Source: Streptomyces vinaceus (GTDB taxonomy: Bacteria; Actinomycetota; Actinomycetes; Streptomycetales; Streptomycetaceae). From it: a DNA stretch of 64,000 nt. Positions 1 through 8,736 of this stretch are shown here, piece by piece; within the stretch, counting starts at the first letter, position 1, and each line of letters starts with the position of its first letter. Below the pieces are notes generated by a model. The model did not search any database. It had not been told where the DNA came from and saw only the letters and a list, made by a program, of their open reading frames with translations. The stretch is from contig NZ_CP023692.1 in assembly GCF_008704935.1 (NCBI RefSeq), positions 2,489,001 to 2,553,000 on the forward strand. The letters are read 5' to 3'. Made by a program: the position numbers and the translations under genes.

Positions 1-233
1 CCCGGCACTGCGGCCACGGCCTCCGCGACGGCGAACTGGCCGCCGCGATCACCGCCGACCAACTGCACGCCGCCCTCGCCGCACGCCACGACGGCCGGCG
101 GCCGGCCGTACCCGCCGAATACGCCGACTCCGTCCGGCACCCGGATCTGCGGACCCCGGAGGACGACGTCCGGGAACTGCTCCGGATCGCCGCCCACTTC
201 ACCGCCGCGGCGCAGCCGTCCCACCGTCACTGA
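1..233 (+). CDS. C-terminal end of an unidentified protein (cut by window start)
   Basis: An open frame enters from before base 1 (codons begin at base 3) and stops with TGA at 231-233, leaving the last 76 residues. Codon third positions are almost all G or C, so it is very likely real coding sequence. The visible part begins RHCGHGLRDGEL and is hydrophilic, rich in Ala, Arg and His, with no membrane segment or motif I can name. The Cys-His-rich start could belong to a metal site whose remainder lies outside the window. No function is assigned. Confidence 0.6.
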   Translation, partial: RHCGHGLRDGELAAAITADQLHAALAARHDGRRPAVPAEYADSVRHPDLRTPEDDVRELLRIAAHFTAAAQPSHRH

Positions 234-470
234 ACGACCTGGCGCCGGCCGGGTGGTGGACCGCCACGCGCATCTCCGGCCTACCGCCAGGCGCGGACGA
301 ACGGCTCGACGGCCCGGCCCCGCCAGGTCGTCCACGACTGTGCTCGATCTTCGCGCACCCGGGGGGCCGGGCGCCGTCAGCAGCCGTCGGGCTCTAGGGG
401 GGTGCGAGTGGGGGTTGAGGGGGCTGTGGGATGGTCCGGGCCGCTTGTCGGTGGCTTTTGGGGAGGCAGG
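234..470. other. non-coding gap upstream of the flavin monooxygenase gene
   Basis: No open frame here has coding-like codon use. The second half is G-rich. The only recognisable element is the ribosome-binding site GGGAGG at 461-466, just before the ATG at 471. I see no clear promoter or terminator. Confidence 0.4.
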
Positions 471-1573
471 ATGGTTACGGGGACCGGGCTCGTGGAGCGG
501 GCCGGGGGGTTGGGTGAGGTGGCGCGGCGGCGGGCCGCCGATGCCGAGGAGCGGCGAAAGCTGACTCCCGATGTGGTGGCGGGGGTGCTGGAGAGCGGTT
601 TCGCCCGGCATTTCGTGCCCGTCGGGTTCGGCGGGGCCGGGGGGACTTTCCGCGAGTTCGCCGACGCCGTGGCCGTCGTCGCCGAAGGGTGTGCCGCTGC
701 CGCCTGGTGTGCTTCCGTGGCGTCCAGTCTGGCCCGGGTGGCCGCCTTTCTGCCCGCTCAGGGGCAGGAGGAGGTGTGGGCGGAGGGGGCCGACGCGTTC
801 GTCGTCGGGTCGCTCTCGCCCGCGGGGAAGGCCGCGGCGGCGCCCGGCGGGTGGCGGGTGTCCGGGAGTTGGGCCTGCGTCAGCGGCGTCGACTTCTCCG
901 ACTGGGTCGTCGTCTGTGCCGTGCTTCCCGGGCAGGCCGGTGCGCGGCTGTTCGCCCTGCCCCGCGGGGCCTACGCCGTCAAGGACACCTGGAGCGCGTC
1001 CGGGATGCGGGGTACCGGGAGCAACACGGTCGTCGTCGACGACGTGTTCGTGCCCGAGTCGCGGAGCGTGGACCGGCAGCGGCTGTTCGACGGGCCCGCC
1101 GTGCCGATCCAGGCCGTGAACGGGCTGTCGTGCGCGCCCGCCGCCCTCGGGGCCGCGCGCGGCGCGCTCAAGCTGTGGACCGGCGACACCGCGCGGCGGC
1201 TCGCGCGGGGCGCCGGGAAGGCGGGGGGTCCCGGGCCCTCCCTCGGTACGTATGAGGCCGCCCTGGCCCGCAGCTCCGGCGAGATCGACGCCGCCGCGCT
1301 GCTGCTGGAGCGGGCCGCGGACGTCGCCGACCGGGGCGCGCGGATCACCGAGGCGGAGATCGCCCGCAACGTGCGCGACTACGCGCTGTCCACCGAACTC
1401 CTCGTCACCGCCGTGAACCGGATGTTCGCCACCGCCGGAACCTCGGGGCAGAGCCTGGAGAGCCCGTTGCAGCGCGCCTGGCGGGACGTGAACTCCATCG
1501 CCACCCACATCGCCTTGACCTTCGACCCGGCCGCCGTCCTCTTCGCGGCCCGTCCCTTCGCCCTGGAGGCAGC

Positions 1574-1577
<4 letters not shown>
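471..1577 (+). CDS. acyl-CoA dehydrogenase-fold flavin-dependent monooxygenase (ActVA-ORF5/HpaB-like)
   Basis: 368 residues with the acyl-CoA dehydrogenase fold used by two-component FMNH2/FADH2 monooxygenases: an N-terminal helical domain, a middle beta domain ([14 protein letters not shown], about residues 125-140) and a C-terminal four-helix bundle. The catalytic Glu of true acyl-CoA dehydrogenases is not evident, and the ending with an AWRD near the C-terminus is typical of the hydroxylase branch. The ATG at 471 is preferred over an in-frame upstream start because GGGAGG precedes it by 4 nt. The stop overlaps the next gene (ATGA). Reduced flavin could come from the reductase at 3621-4121. 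A role hydroxylating a cluster intermediate is inference. Confidence 0.75.
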
Positions 1578-2560
<983 letters not shown>

Positions 2561-2584
2561 GCCCACGAAGCCGGTTCCGTTCGC

Positions 2585-2623
2585 CCTCCGCCCGCCCGCT
2601 GCCCGTCAGCAGGCGGGCGGAGG
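2585..2623 (+). terminator. hairpin terminator after the aldo/keto reductase
   Basis: The 12-nt arms at 2585-2596 and 2612-2623 (CCTCCGCCCGCC and its complement) are perfect, and a further GCTG/CAGC pairing lies inside the loop. The hairpin is 25 nt after the reductase stop. There is no U-tract, as is usual for Streptomyces terminators. Confidence 0.7.
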
Positions 2624-2626
2624 CGT

Positions 2627-2639
2627 ATGAGAATTTCAT
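2627..2639. promoter_or_regulatory. palindrome ATGAGAATTTCAT upstream of the SARP gene
   Basis: A 13-bp inverted repeat 57 nt before the SARP start. It matches the fully symmetric consensus RTGARAAYTTCAY shared with the site at 27738-27750 upstream of the peptide gene. It is AT-rich in a very GC-rich context. It is a candidate operator; the cognate regulator is unknown. Confidence 0.4.
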
Positions 2640-2696
2640 GTCCGCTCGTGCCTTCGTCACTGGCCGCCCGCTCAAGCCGGCTGCGATGCTGAATCC

Positions 2697-3506
2697 ATGG
2701 AATTCGGAGTTCTCGGACCGCTCGAAGCCCGTATGCACGGCATGTCCATCGCACCGACCGCAGGAAAACCCCGCCAGATCCTCGCGCTGCTCGCCATCCG
2801 CGCGGGACGTGTCGTACAAGTGGAAACGCTGATGGCGGAATTGTGGGGCAATGCCATTCCCCGCAGCGCCGCCACCACGCTCCAGACCTACATCCTCCAA
2901 TTACGCCGGAAACTGACGCAGGCCGGCGTGCAGCAGCAATCCGGCCGGAGCGCCAAGGACGTACTGGCGACCTGTTACGGGGGCTACCGGCTCGCTCCCG
3001 AGGAGTTCTCCCTCGACCTGCTGGCGTTCCAGCAGCTGGTGCGCCTCGGCGGCCGGACGATGGCGGAGAACGACCCCAGGACGGCGTCCGAGCAGCTCGG
3101 CCGCGCCCTGGACCTGTGGCGCGGACCGGCCCTGACCGACGTACCGGTCGGTGAGGTCCTCGCCACGGAGGTCATCGGTATGCAGGAGGAACGCGACTGG
3201 GCGCTGGAGATGCGCCTCGAAGCCGACCTCAGCCTCGGCCGGCACGCGGAGATCCTCGGCGAGCTGCGGATGCTCGTGAGCCAACAGCCCCTGCACGAGA
3301 CCCTGTCCGCCCAGCTGATGACCGCCCTGTACCGGGCCGGGCACCCCTGGCGCGCGCTCGACGCCTTCCAGTCGCTGCGCCACGCGCTGATCAGCGAGCT
3401 GGGGGTCGAACCGTCCCCGCGGCTCCAGCGGCTGCACCAGGCCATCCTGGCCAACGACACCGGTCTGCAGGTCCCTTCCTCCACCCTGCATGCACTCTCC
3501 GCCTAG
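2697..3506 (+). CDS. SARP-family transcriptional activator
   Basis: 269 residues with the plain SARP layout: an N-terminal OmpR-type winged helix (about 1-95: EFGVLGPLEARMHG, the recognition region around TTLQTYILQLRRKL, then GGYRLAP) followed by a bacterial transcriptional activation domain (about 100-250: DLLAFQQLV, WRGPALTDVP, ALYRAGHPWRALDAFQ, ELGVEPSP). Such proteins activate antibiotic clusters by binding direct heptamer repeats and contacting RNA polymerase. It stands alone between two terminators, preceded by the palindrome at 2627-2639, and is the likely pathway-specific activator. The ATG at 2697 has only a weak ribosome-binding site. Confidence 0.9.
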   Translation: MEFGVLGPLEARMHGMSIAPTAGKPRQILALLAIRAGRVVQVETLMAELWGNAIPRSAATTLQTYILQLRRKLTQAGVQQQSGRSAKDVLATCYGGYRLAPEEFSLDLLAFQQLVRLGGRTMAENDPRTASEQLGRALDLWRGPALTDVPVGEVLATEVIGMQEERDWALEMRLEADLSLGRHAEILGELRMLVSQQPLHETLSAQLMTALYRAGHPWRALDAFQSLRHALISELGVEPSPRLQRLHQAILANDTGLQVPSSTLHALSA

Positions 3507-3555
3507 CCGGCGCCGCCCCCCACACAGCGGTACGGCCGCCGCCCCGTACGAACGA

Positions 3556-3594
3556 CGAAGCTCCCGGCAGACACCGCGTCCGCCGGGAGCTTCG
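3556..3594. terminator. bidirectional hairpin terminator between SARP and flavin reductase genes
   Basis: Perfect 13-nt arms at 3556-3568 and 3582-3594 (CGAAGCTCCCGGC and complement) with a 13-nt loop. They lie between the convergent stops at 3506 and 3621, so the hairpin can serve both transcripts. Confidence 0.75.
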
Positions 3595-3620
3595 CCGTTC
3601 CGCCGCCTGCGAGGGCCCCG

Positions 3621-4121
3621 TCAGTGCTGCACGGCCAGCTCGCGGTCCGGCTCCCACCGGCCGAACTCGCCCCGCTGGTACAGGGCGGCGGCGCCGGGGA
3701 AGGTCTCGCTCTCCTCGATCCGCCCGATCAGCAGCAGGTGGTCCCCCGCCTCCACGGTCTCCACGAGCGCGCAGCCGGCGTACGCCACCGCGTCCTCGGT
3801 CAGTACGGGAACCCCCGCCAGCCCGCCGCGCCAGGCCACGCCGTCGAACTTGCGCTCCGCCTTCCCGGCGAAGGCCCGGGCGGTGTCCCGGCCCCGGTGG
3901 GCCACGAAGTTCATCGCGAAGGCCCCCGAGGCGAGGATCGCGGGCAGGGTCCTGGACCCCTTTCCCACGCACACCAGGAGCAGGGGCGGGGCCGCCGACA
4001 CGGCGGAGAACGCGTTGCAGGTGAAGCCGGCCGGTTCGCCGTCCCCGCCGAGCGCGGTGACGATCGCGACCGGGGTCGGAAAGGAACCGAAAACCTTGCG
4101 GAAGGTGTCCGTGTCCAGCAT
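3621..4121 (-). CDS. NAD(P)H:flavin oxidoreductase (HpaC/ActVB-like)
   Basis: 166 residues of the flavin reductase-like, split-barrel FMN-binding family: FRKVFGSFPTPVAIVTA at the N-terminus, GFTCNAFSAVSAAPPLLLVCVGKGS (phosphate and isoalloxazine region), FAMNFVAHRGRDTARAFAG, and the GDHLLLIGRIEESE strand near the end. It supplies reduced flavin to a partner oxygenase, most simply the ActVA-ORF5-like protein at 471-1577 or the FAD protein at 19778. I chose ATG 4121 because GGAG lies 8 nt upstream; an in-frame GTG at 4130 is possible. It has its own promoter region (4122-4332), which contains a CGGGA-CGT-TCCCG repeat. Confidence 0.85.
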   Translation of the reverse strand: MLDTDTFRKVFGSFPTPVAIVTALGGDGEPAGFTCNAFSAVSAAPPLLLVCVGKGSRTLPAILASGAFAMNFVAHRGRDTARAFAGKAERKFDGVAWRGGLAGVPVLTEDAVAYAGCALVETVEAGDHLLLIGRIEESETFPGAAALYQRGEFGRWEPDRELAVQH

Positions 4122-4251
4122 GGTGTCCACTCCGTCGAGTCAGATACGGGACGTTCCCGCTGCATGCGCCGCACTATCGGGCAAGTGGCTTGAAACCATC
4201 TGGACGGGAACTCGGCCGGAACCCAAGCGTCCCTTGAGCCGCCCGGGCGTG

Positions 4252-4318
4252 ACGGCGGACGGGGACCGGCGGACGGGAAAGAGCAGACGGGGACGGGGAA
4301 CGGCGGACGGGGAACGTC
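4252..4318. repeat. short direct repeats (GGCGGACGGGGA-like)
   Basis: Four imperfect copies of a 10-12 nt unit around GGCGGACGGGGA lie in the gap between the flavin reductase start and the end of the SagB-domain gene. They are not coding. They may come from slippage or contribute to transcript ending. Confidence 0.45.
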
Positions 4319-4332
4319 GGGCGACGGCGCCG

Positions 4333-4953
4333 CTACGCCGGTTCGTCCACGGACGTGACCAGCCCGGCGGCGGCCAGGTAGCCGACGATGTCCTCGGTCA
4401 CCTGCGGCGGCAGCGGCAGGGCGGCCGAGACCGCGGTGAGCGTGGTCGGCCACGCGAGCGTCATCGCCACCCACGCCGCCTCCTGCCGGTGCAGGACGAC
4501 GCGGTGCGGGGAGCGCTCCGACTCCAGGACGCATCCGGTACCCGACTCCGGCACGGTGAAGGCCACGTGCCGGGGCAGGCACACCCGGCGCTCGCCGGCC
4601 GGCCGGATCAGGACGAACGAAGCCGCCGACGACAGCGGGACCACGGACAGCAGCGGCCCTTTCAGGTCGTCCACTCCGAGGGTGCGCACCACGAGGTGCG
4701 ACAGCTTGCTGAGCGCCGGCAGCGTGAAGGGGCACTGGTCCTCGGGCTCGCTGAGGGCGTTGGCCAGCAGGACCGGCCCGAGCTCCATCCTCCGCAGCAC
4801 CTCGCGCACCGCCGGGCTGGGCCGGTCGAGCCGGTCCTCGCCCCAGCGGCTGGTGAGCAGGAGGACGTCGCCACCGGGCCCCTGATCGACGATCACGTCC
4901 TCGGACAGCGACCAGAGATGGAAGGTCTGGACACCCCCGGTCGTATACCGCAT
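4333..4953 (-). CDS. stand-alone SagB-type N-terminal domain protein (TOMM accessory), no FMN domain
   Basis: 206 residues that match the N-terminal non-catalytic part of actinobacterial SagB/ThcOx dehydrogenases. Visible segments are RWGEDRLDRPSPAVREVLRRM with MELGPVLLAN, then LVVRTLGVDDLKGPLLSVVPLS, then the winged-helix-like LESERSPHRVVLHRQEAAW followed by LPLPPQVTEDIVGYLAAAGLV. The protein ends where the nitroreductase FMN domain would begin, and no such domain follows in any nearby frame. The start at ATG 4953 has AGAGG 7 nt upstream; a longer frame to 5073 lacks support. In TOMM systems this region helps engage the peptide and complex, so this may be a scaffold for the YcaO protein at 28051. 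It could instead be a remnant of a lost dehydrogenase. Confidence 0.7.
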   Translation of the reverse strand: MRYTTGGVQTFHLWSLSEDVIVDQGPGGDVLLLTSRWGEDRLDRPSPAVREVLRRMELGPVLLANALSEPEDQCPFTLPALSKLSHLVVRTLGVDDLKGPLLSVVPLSSAASFVLIRPAGERRVCLPRHVAFTVPESGTGCVLESERSPHRVVLHRQEAAWVAMTLAWPTTLTAVSAALPLPPQVTEDIVGYLAAAGLVTSVDEPA

Positions 4954-5107
4954 GTTGCACCTCTCTAGCCGGCGGAGGGTTTCACGAGTATGGCCGCGCG
5001 CCCGAGCCTGACGACAGGTCGTGCGCCATACGGCCACCATGAATTCCTCATGCCGCCGCCGCGGGCCCGTCACCCGGGCCGGATCGTGATGTGTGGACTC
5101 GTGGCGG

Positions 5108-6373
5108 TCAGGACCCGGCGCGCCGGGGCGCCTCTCCCCCGGCCCGGCCGAAGACGGCCGTCGTCAGCATCGCGGCGAGCGCGAAGGCCCCGGCCACGAT
5201 CATCGCCAGGCGCGGCCCGTTGGAGTCGATGATCAGGCCTCCGATGAACGACCCGACGCCGATGGCCCCGTTGAAGGCGGCGACGTACAGGGACGAGGCG
5301 GCTTCGCTCTCCTCGGGGACGAGGCGCATGACCCAGGTCTGCAGGGCGACCGGGAGCGCCGCGTAGAGCACGCCCCAGCACACGAGCATGGTGATGACGA
5401 GCGGGCCGCTCGCCCCGCCCGCGTACATGACCCCCATGACGACGGCCAGCAGCCCGGTGCAGCCGATGATGCTCGCCCGCAGGGCCCGGCCGACGACGGC
5501 GCCCGCCGCGAAGTTGCCCGCCAGCCCGGCCGCGCCGAAGACCAGCAGCAGCGCGCCGACGAGGGAGGGCCGCACGCCGGTGACCTCTTCCAGGAAGGGG
5601 GCCACGTACGTGAAGGCGAGGAAGTGGCCGCTCATGATCAGCGCGGTGACGCCGACGGCGACGCGCAGCGCGCGGTGGCGCAGTACGTGCCGCAGCGCGG
5701 CCAGGCTCCCGCTGCCCTTGGCGGGCAGGGCGGGCATGAACAGCAGGCTGGCCGCCAGGACGAGGAAGCCGAGGAAGCCGACGCACACGAAGGCCGCGTG
5801 CCAGCCGGCGGACTGGCCGACGGCGGTGCCGAGCGGGGTGCCGGCGACGGAGGCGAGGGAGATGCCGCCGAGGACCACCGAGGTCGCGCGGACGGCGTGC
5901 CGCTCGGGGACCAGCCGTACGGCGATCGAGACGGCGATGGACCAGAACACCCCGTGCGCCAGGGCCACGATGAGGCGGGCGGTCAGCAGCAGCGCGTAAC
6001 CGGAGACGGCGGCGGCCATGAAGTTGCCGGCGACGTAGAGGACCATGAGGCCGACCAGCAGCCATTTGCGGTCCACGCGCCCGGTGAGCGCGGTCAGGGG
6101 CGCGGCGGTCACGGCGGCGAGCACCGCGAAGCCGGTGACGAGGAAGCCGGCCGAGCCGAGCGAGACCTTCGTGCCCTCGGCGATGGAGGGGAGCAGGCCG
6201 ATGGGCAGGGTCTCCGTGGTGACGAAGGAGAAGACGCCGAGGGCCAGTCCGATCACGGCCAGCCAGGACCGCCAGGGCGAGCCCGGTGGGGCGGTGGCCT
6301 CGGGGTCCGGGCGGTCCGTCACCGGGGGCGTCGTGCTGCTGGGGCTGGTCACGCTGGTCACGCTGGTGGACAT
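5108..6373 (-). CDS. MFS efflux transporter (DHA1-like)
   Basis: 421 residues with about 12 predicted membrane segments. The first follows a Pro/Thr-rich cytoplasmic tail (residues 1-30): SWLAVIGLALGVFSFVTTE, then a long central loop near residue 215 (PALPAKGSGS). The signature ETLPIGLLP and the motif GRVDRKWLL between helices 2 and 3 are typical of AraJ/CmlA-like drug exporters. ATG 6373 has GGGAG 6 nt upstream. It is divergent from the acyltransferase gene, with the shared control region containing an 18-bp operator-like repeat. Probable role: product export and self-protection, comparable to Mmr in the methylenomycin cluster. Confidence 0.85.
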   Translation of the reverse strand: MSTSVTSVTSPSSTTPPVTDRPDPEATAPPGSPWRSWLAVIGLALGVFSFVTTETLPIGLLPSIAEGTKVSLGSAGFLVTGFAVLAAVTAAPLTALTGRVDRKWLLVGLMVLYVAGNFMAAAVSGYALLLTARLIVALAHGVFWSIAVSIAVRLVPERHAVRATSVVLGGISLASVAGTPLGTAVGQSAGWHAAFVCVGFLGFLVLAASLLFMPALPAKGSGSLAALRHVLRHRALRVAVGVTALIMSGHFLAFTYVAPFLEEVTGVRPSLVGALLLVFGAAGLAGNFAAGAVVGRALRASIIGCTGLLAVVMGVMYAGGASGPLVITMLVCWGVLYAALPVALQTWVMRLVPEESEAASSLYVAAFNGAIGVGSFIGGLIIDSNGPRLAMIVAGAFALAAMLTTAVFGRAGGEAPRRAGS

Positions 6374-6522
6374 GGTGGCTCCCGGGTCGAGGAATATGCG
6401 CGAAACGCGATACGCGAAAGGCGAAACGGCGCCATGCGATGGCGCCCGTATTTCACAGCGGAGAGTTCCGTCGGTGGAATTCTTCCGCGCCCGCACCCGG
6501 TGATGAAGTGCCTCCAACTGCT

Positions 6523-6540
6523 GGTGGTGGCACCAACTGG
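6523..6540. promoter_or_regulatory. operator candidate A (GGTGGTG-GCAC-CAACTGG)
   Basis: An 18-bp element with a perfect left half GGTGGTG and a degenerate right half, in the divergent gap between the MFS (6373) and acyltransferase (6626) starts. It belongs to a family of four sites with half-sites 7-4-7 (see 9902, 11682, 12672). It is a likely target of one of the MmyB-like regulators. Confidence 0.5.
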
Positions 6541-6625
6541 ATAAGTACGCCCAGGCAATGGGGCCGCGGCTCGGGTAGCTTTCCTGGCGTCTTTCCCAGC
6601 ATCCCTCTTCTGAAGGAGCAGCATC

Positions 6626-7894
6626 GTGTCGACGGACAGAATGCGTACCCGGGTGACCCGCCTCGACACGCTGACCGGGTTGCGATTCCCCGCCGCCTTC
6701 GTGGTGTTCCTGTACCACGCGGCACTTCTGGCCTTCCTCGGCGTCCCCTGGCTGAGCAGCGGCTCGGCCGTCACCACGTACTACGACGCCGTGGCCCACG
6801 TCGGCGCCCTCGGCGTGACGTTCTTCTTCGTGCTGAGCGGCTTCGTACTGACCTGGTCGGCCCGGGACACCGATACCGCGCCGCGCTTCTGGCGCCGGCG
6901 CTTCCTCAAGATCGTCCCGAACTACGTGATCGTCTGGGCGCTGGCCATGCTGGTGTTCGCGGCGCCCGTCACGGACATGACGATCGGCCTGCTCAACCTG
7001 TTCATGGTCCAGGTCTGGTACCCGGACTTCGCGATCAACTTCGGGGTGAACCCGGCCGGTTGGTCACTGGGTGTGGAGGCGGTCTTCTACCTCCTCTTCC
7101 CCGTCCTGCTCCACTGGATCAAGAAGATCCCGGCCCACCGCCTGAACTCATGGGTCGTCGGCGTCGTCGCCGGCATCATCGCGACCCCGCTGCTGTCGAC
7201 CCTGCTGGTGCCGGCCGGGGCGATGATGGCCACCGAGCCCGACACCTCGGTCAACCAGTACTTCTTCTCCTACATCCTGCCGCTGCCCCGGGTGCTGGAC
7301 TTCGCCCTCGGCATCCTCGTGGCCCGTTCGGTGATGGCGGGCCGCTGGCGCAACATCGGCATGGTCTGGTCGGGCGTCCTGCTCGCCGCCGCCTTCGTCC
7401 TCGGCTACTTCACTCCGCCGATCTACTCGACGCGCGCGGTCTGCGTCATCCCCGCCGCCCTGCTCATCGCGGCCGGCGCCATCGCGGACGACGAGGGCCG
7501 GTTCACGCCCTTCCGCAACCGCGTGATGGTCTGGCTCGGCGACATCTCCTTCGCCTTCTACCTGGTGCACTACACGGTGATGGTCGCGGTGTGGAAGCTG
7601 CTCGGCAGCCACGCCTACTCGAACGCGGCGGCCGTCGGGCTGATGGCGGTGGCCATGGCCGTGGCGATCCTGGCCTCGTGGGCGCTGTACACCCTGGTCG
7701 AGCGGCCGATCACGCGGCGCTGGTCGAATCCGGGGAAGAAGCGCGCGGCGGCCGCTCCCGTCACGGATGCCGCCGCCGCTCCCGCTCCCGCTCCCGCTCC
7801 CGCCGCCGCTGCCTCTGCCTCTGCCGCTGCCGAGCCGCGGCCCCTCGCGGCCCGAGTCGCGGGCGAGACGGTGGGCTCCGCCCCCGCCGGGTGA
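6626..7894 (+). CDS. membrane acyltransferase 3 family protein
   Basis: 422 residues, acyltransferase 3 (OafA/NodX-type) family with about ten membrane helices. Family marks are the N-terminal RLDTLTGLRFPAAFVVFLYHA with the catalytic-type His, the GVTFFFVLSGFVLTW loop, FWRRRFLKIVPNYV, and the NPAGWSLGVEAVFYLLFP segment. The C-terminal cytoplasmic tail (about 375-422) is an Ala/Pro/Ser low-complexity stretch built from CTCCCG and CTGCCT repeats. These enzymes move acyl groups to hydroxyls or amines of sugars and antibiotics. In this cluster it may decorate the product or act on an acyl-ACP-derived chain. The GTG start at 6626 follows AAGGAG 8 nt upstream. Confidence 0.85.
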   Translation: MSTDRMRTRVTRLDTLTGLRFPAAFVVFLYHAALLAFLGVPWLSSGSAVTTYYDAVAHVGALGVTFFFVLSGFVLTWSARDTDTAPRFWRRRFLKIVPNYVIVWALAMLVFAAPVTDMTIGLLNLFMVQVWYPDFAINFGVNPAGWSLGVEAVFYLLFPVLLHWIKKIPAHRLNSWVVGVVAGIIATPLLSTLLVPAGAMMATEPDTSVNQYFFSYILPLPRVLDFALGILVARSVMAGRWRNIGMVWSGVLLAAAFVLGYFTPPIYSTRAVCVIPAALLIAAGAIADDEGRFTPFRNRVMVWLGDISFAFYLVHYTVMVAVWKLLGSHAYSNAAAVGLMAVAMAVAILASWALYTLVERPITRRWSNPGKKRAAAAPVTDAAAAPAPAPAPAAAASASAAAEPRPLAARVAGETVGSAPAG

Positions 7895-7913
7895 CCGTAC
7901 GGGCGCGCGGATC

Positions 7914-7961
7914 GGGGCCGCCCGGTCCCTCCGGCTACGGCCGGAGGGACCGGGCGGCCCC
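7914..7961. terminator. 22-bp perfect hairpin with TACG loop
   Basis: The arms at 7914-7935 and 7940-7961 are perfectly complementary over 22 bp with the tetraloop TACG, a UNCG-type loop that stabilises RNA hairpins. It sits between convergent stops at 7894 and 7984 and so is a bidirectional terminator. Confidence 0.8.
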
Positions 7962-7983
7962 TCGCGTGCGTCGCACGCGTACG

Positions 7984-8634
7984 TCACAGGCCCGCCGCGG
8001 CGCGCAGGCCCGCGGGCGTGGACACGTAGCCGAAGAGCGCGCCGCCGGGATCCAGGGCGGACGACTCCTTCAGCCCGCCGAGGGGGACCGGTACGAAACC
8101 GGCGTCGCGCACCAGGGTTTCGGTGACCTTCCCGGCGCCGGGGTCGTCGGAGGCGGTGCCCACGCCCCAGAAGTGCGGCTGCCGGGTGCCGCGCGACCAC
8201 AGCAGTTCGTCGGGGAAATGGCAGAACGCGCGGGCGACGGGGCTGTCGGGCAGCCGCCCGGCGGTCCAGCTGCCCTGCGTGAGGTCCGCCCCGATCACCG
8301 AGACGAACAGTCCGTCGTCCGAGACGCCGATCGGGCTGGTCGCGTCGATCACGGTCTTCCCGGCCAGCGCGCCCGCCAGCTGCCGCAGCAGTCCGTCGAG
8401 GGCCGGGTGCGGAACGGCCAGCAGGACGACCTCGCTCGCCTCGGCCGTCTCCGCGTACGCCGCGGCCCGCGCCCGCCCGCCCAGGGGTTCCACGAAGGAC
8501 CCGAGCCGGCCCGGGTCCCGGGAGCCGAACGTCACGCGGTGCCCGGCGGCCGCCCAGTGCCGGCCGAGCGGGCGGCCGATGTTGCCCGCGCCCAGGATGC
8601 CGATGTCCATGTTCGTGTTCGTGTTCGTGTTCAT
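7984..8634 (-). CDS. NAD(P)-binding F420-dependent reductase-like protein
   Basis: 216 residues of the NADP oxidoreductase coenzyme F420-dependent/YueP-like family. The N-terminal Rossmann motif GILGAGNIGRPLGRHW (about 12-27) is followed by the phosphate-binding GSRDP and by LLAVPHPALDGLL. The family uses NADP or F420 to reduce a carbonyl or acts as a ketol-type reductase. The start carries a (AACACG)3 microsatellite encoding NTNTNTN before the second Met; ATG 8634 is kept because GAGGAG precedes it. It shares a strand with KAS III but is separated from it by a strong hairpin. Confidence 0.75.
   Translation of the reverse strand: MNTNTNTNMDIGILGAGNIGRPLGRHWAAAGHRVTFGSRDPGRLGSFVEPLGGRARAAAYAETAEASEVVLLAVPHPALDGLLRQLAGALAGKTVIDATSPIGVSDDGLFVSVIGADLTQGSWTAGRLPDSPVARAFCHFPDELLWSRGTRQPHFWGVGTASDDPGAGKVTETLVRDAGFVPVPLGGLKESSALDPGGALFGYVSTPAGLRAAAGL
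8611..8631. repeat. AACACG microsatellite at a gene start
   Basis: Three tandem copies of the hexamer AACACG (read on the minus strand) encode Asn-Thr repeats between two possible ATG starts, 8634 and 8610, of the reductase gene. Copy-number changes would keep the frame. Confidence 0.6.
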
Positions 8635-8674
8635 GGCGGAACTCCTCGTTTCCGTGTCCGTGCGTACGTACGAC

Positions 8675-8707
8675 GTCGGCCGCCGGTCATGGTGACCGGC
8701 GGCCGAC
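8675..8707. terminator. 15-bp perfect hairpin downstream of KAS III
   Basis: The arms at 8675-8689 and 8693-8707 (GTCGGCCGCCGGTCA and complement) are perfect with a 3-nt loop. The hairpin lies 30 nt past the KAS III stop on the minus strand and before the next minus-strand gene, so it is probably its terminator. Confidence 0.7.
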
Positions 8708-8736
8708 TGAGGGGAATCGATGAAGGGACCGGTGGT

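Noticed and set aside
4333..4953. Nitroreductase or FMN-dependent azole dehydrogenase
   Set aside because: The FMN domain is missing from the gene and from the neighbouring frames.
8602..8637. A CRISPR-like or phage att repeat at the AACACG repeats
   Set aside because: Only three in-frame hexamers in a coding start; no spacers or integrase.
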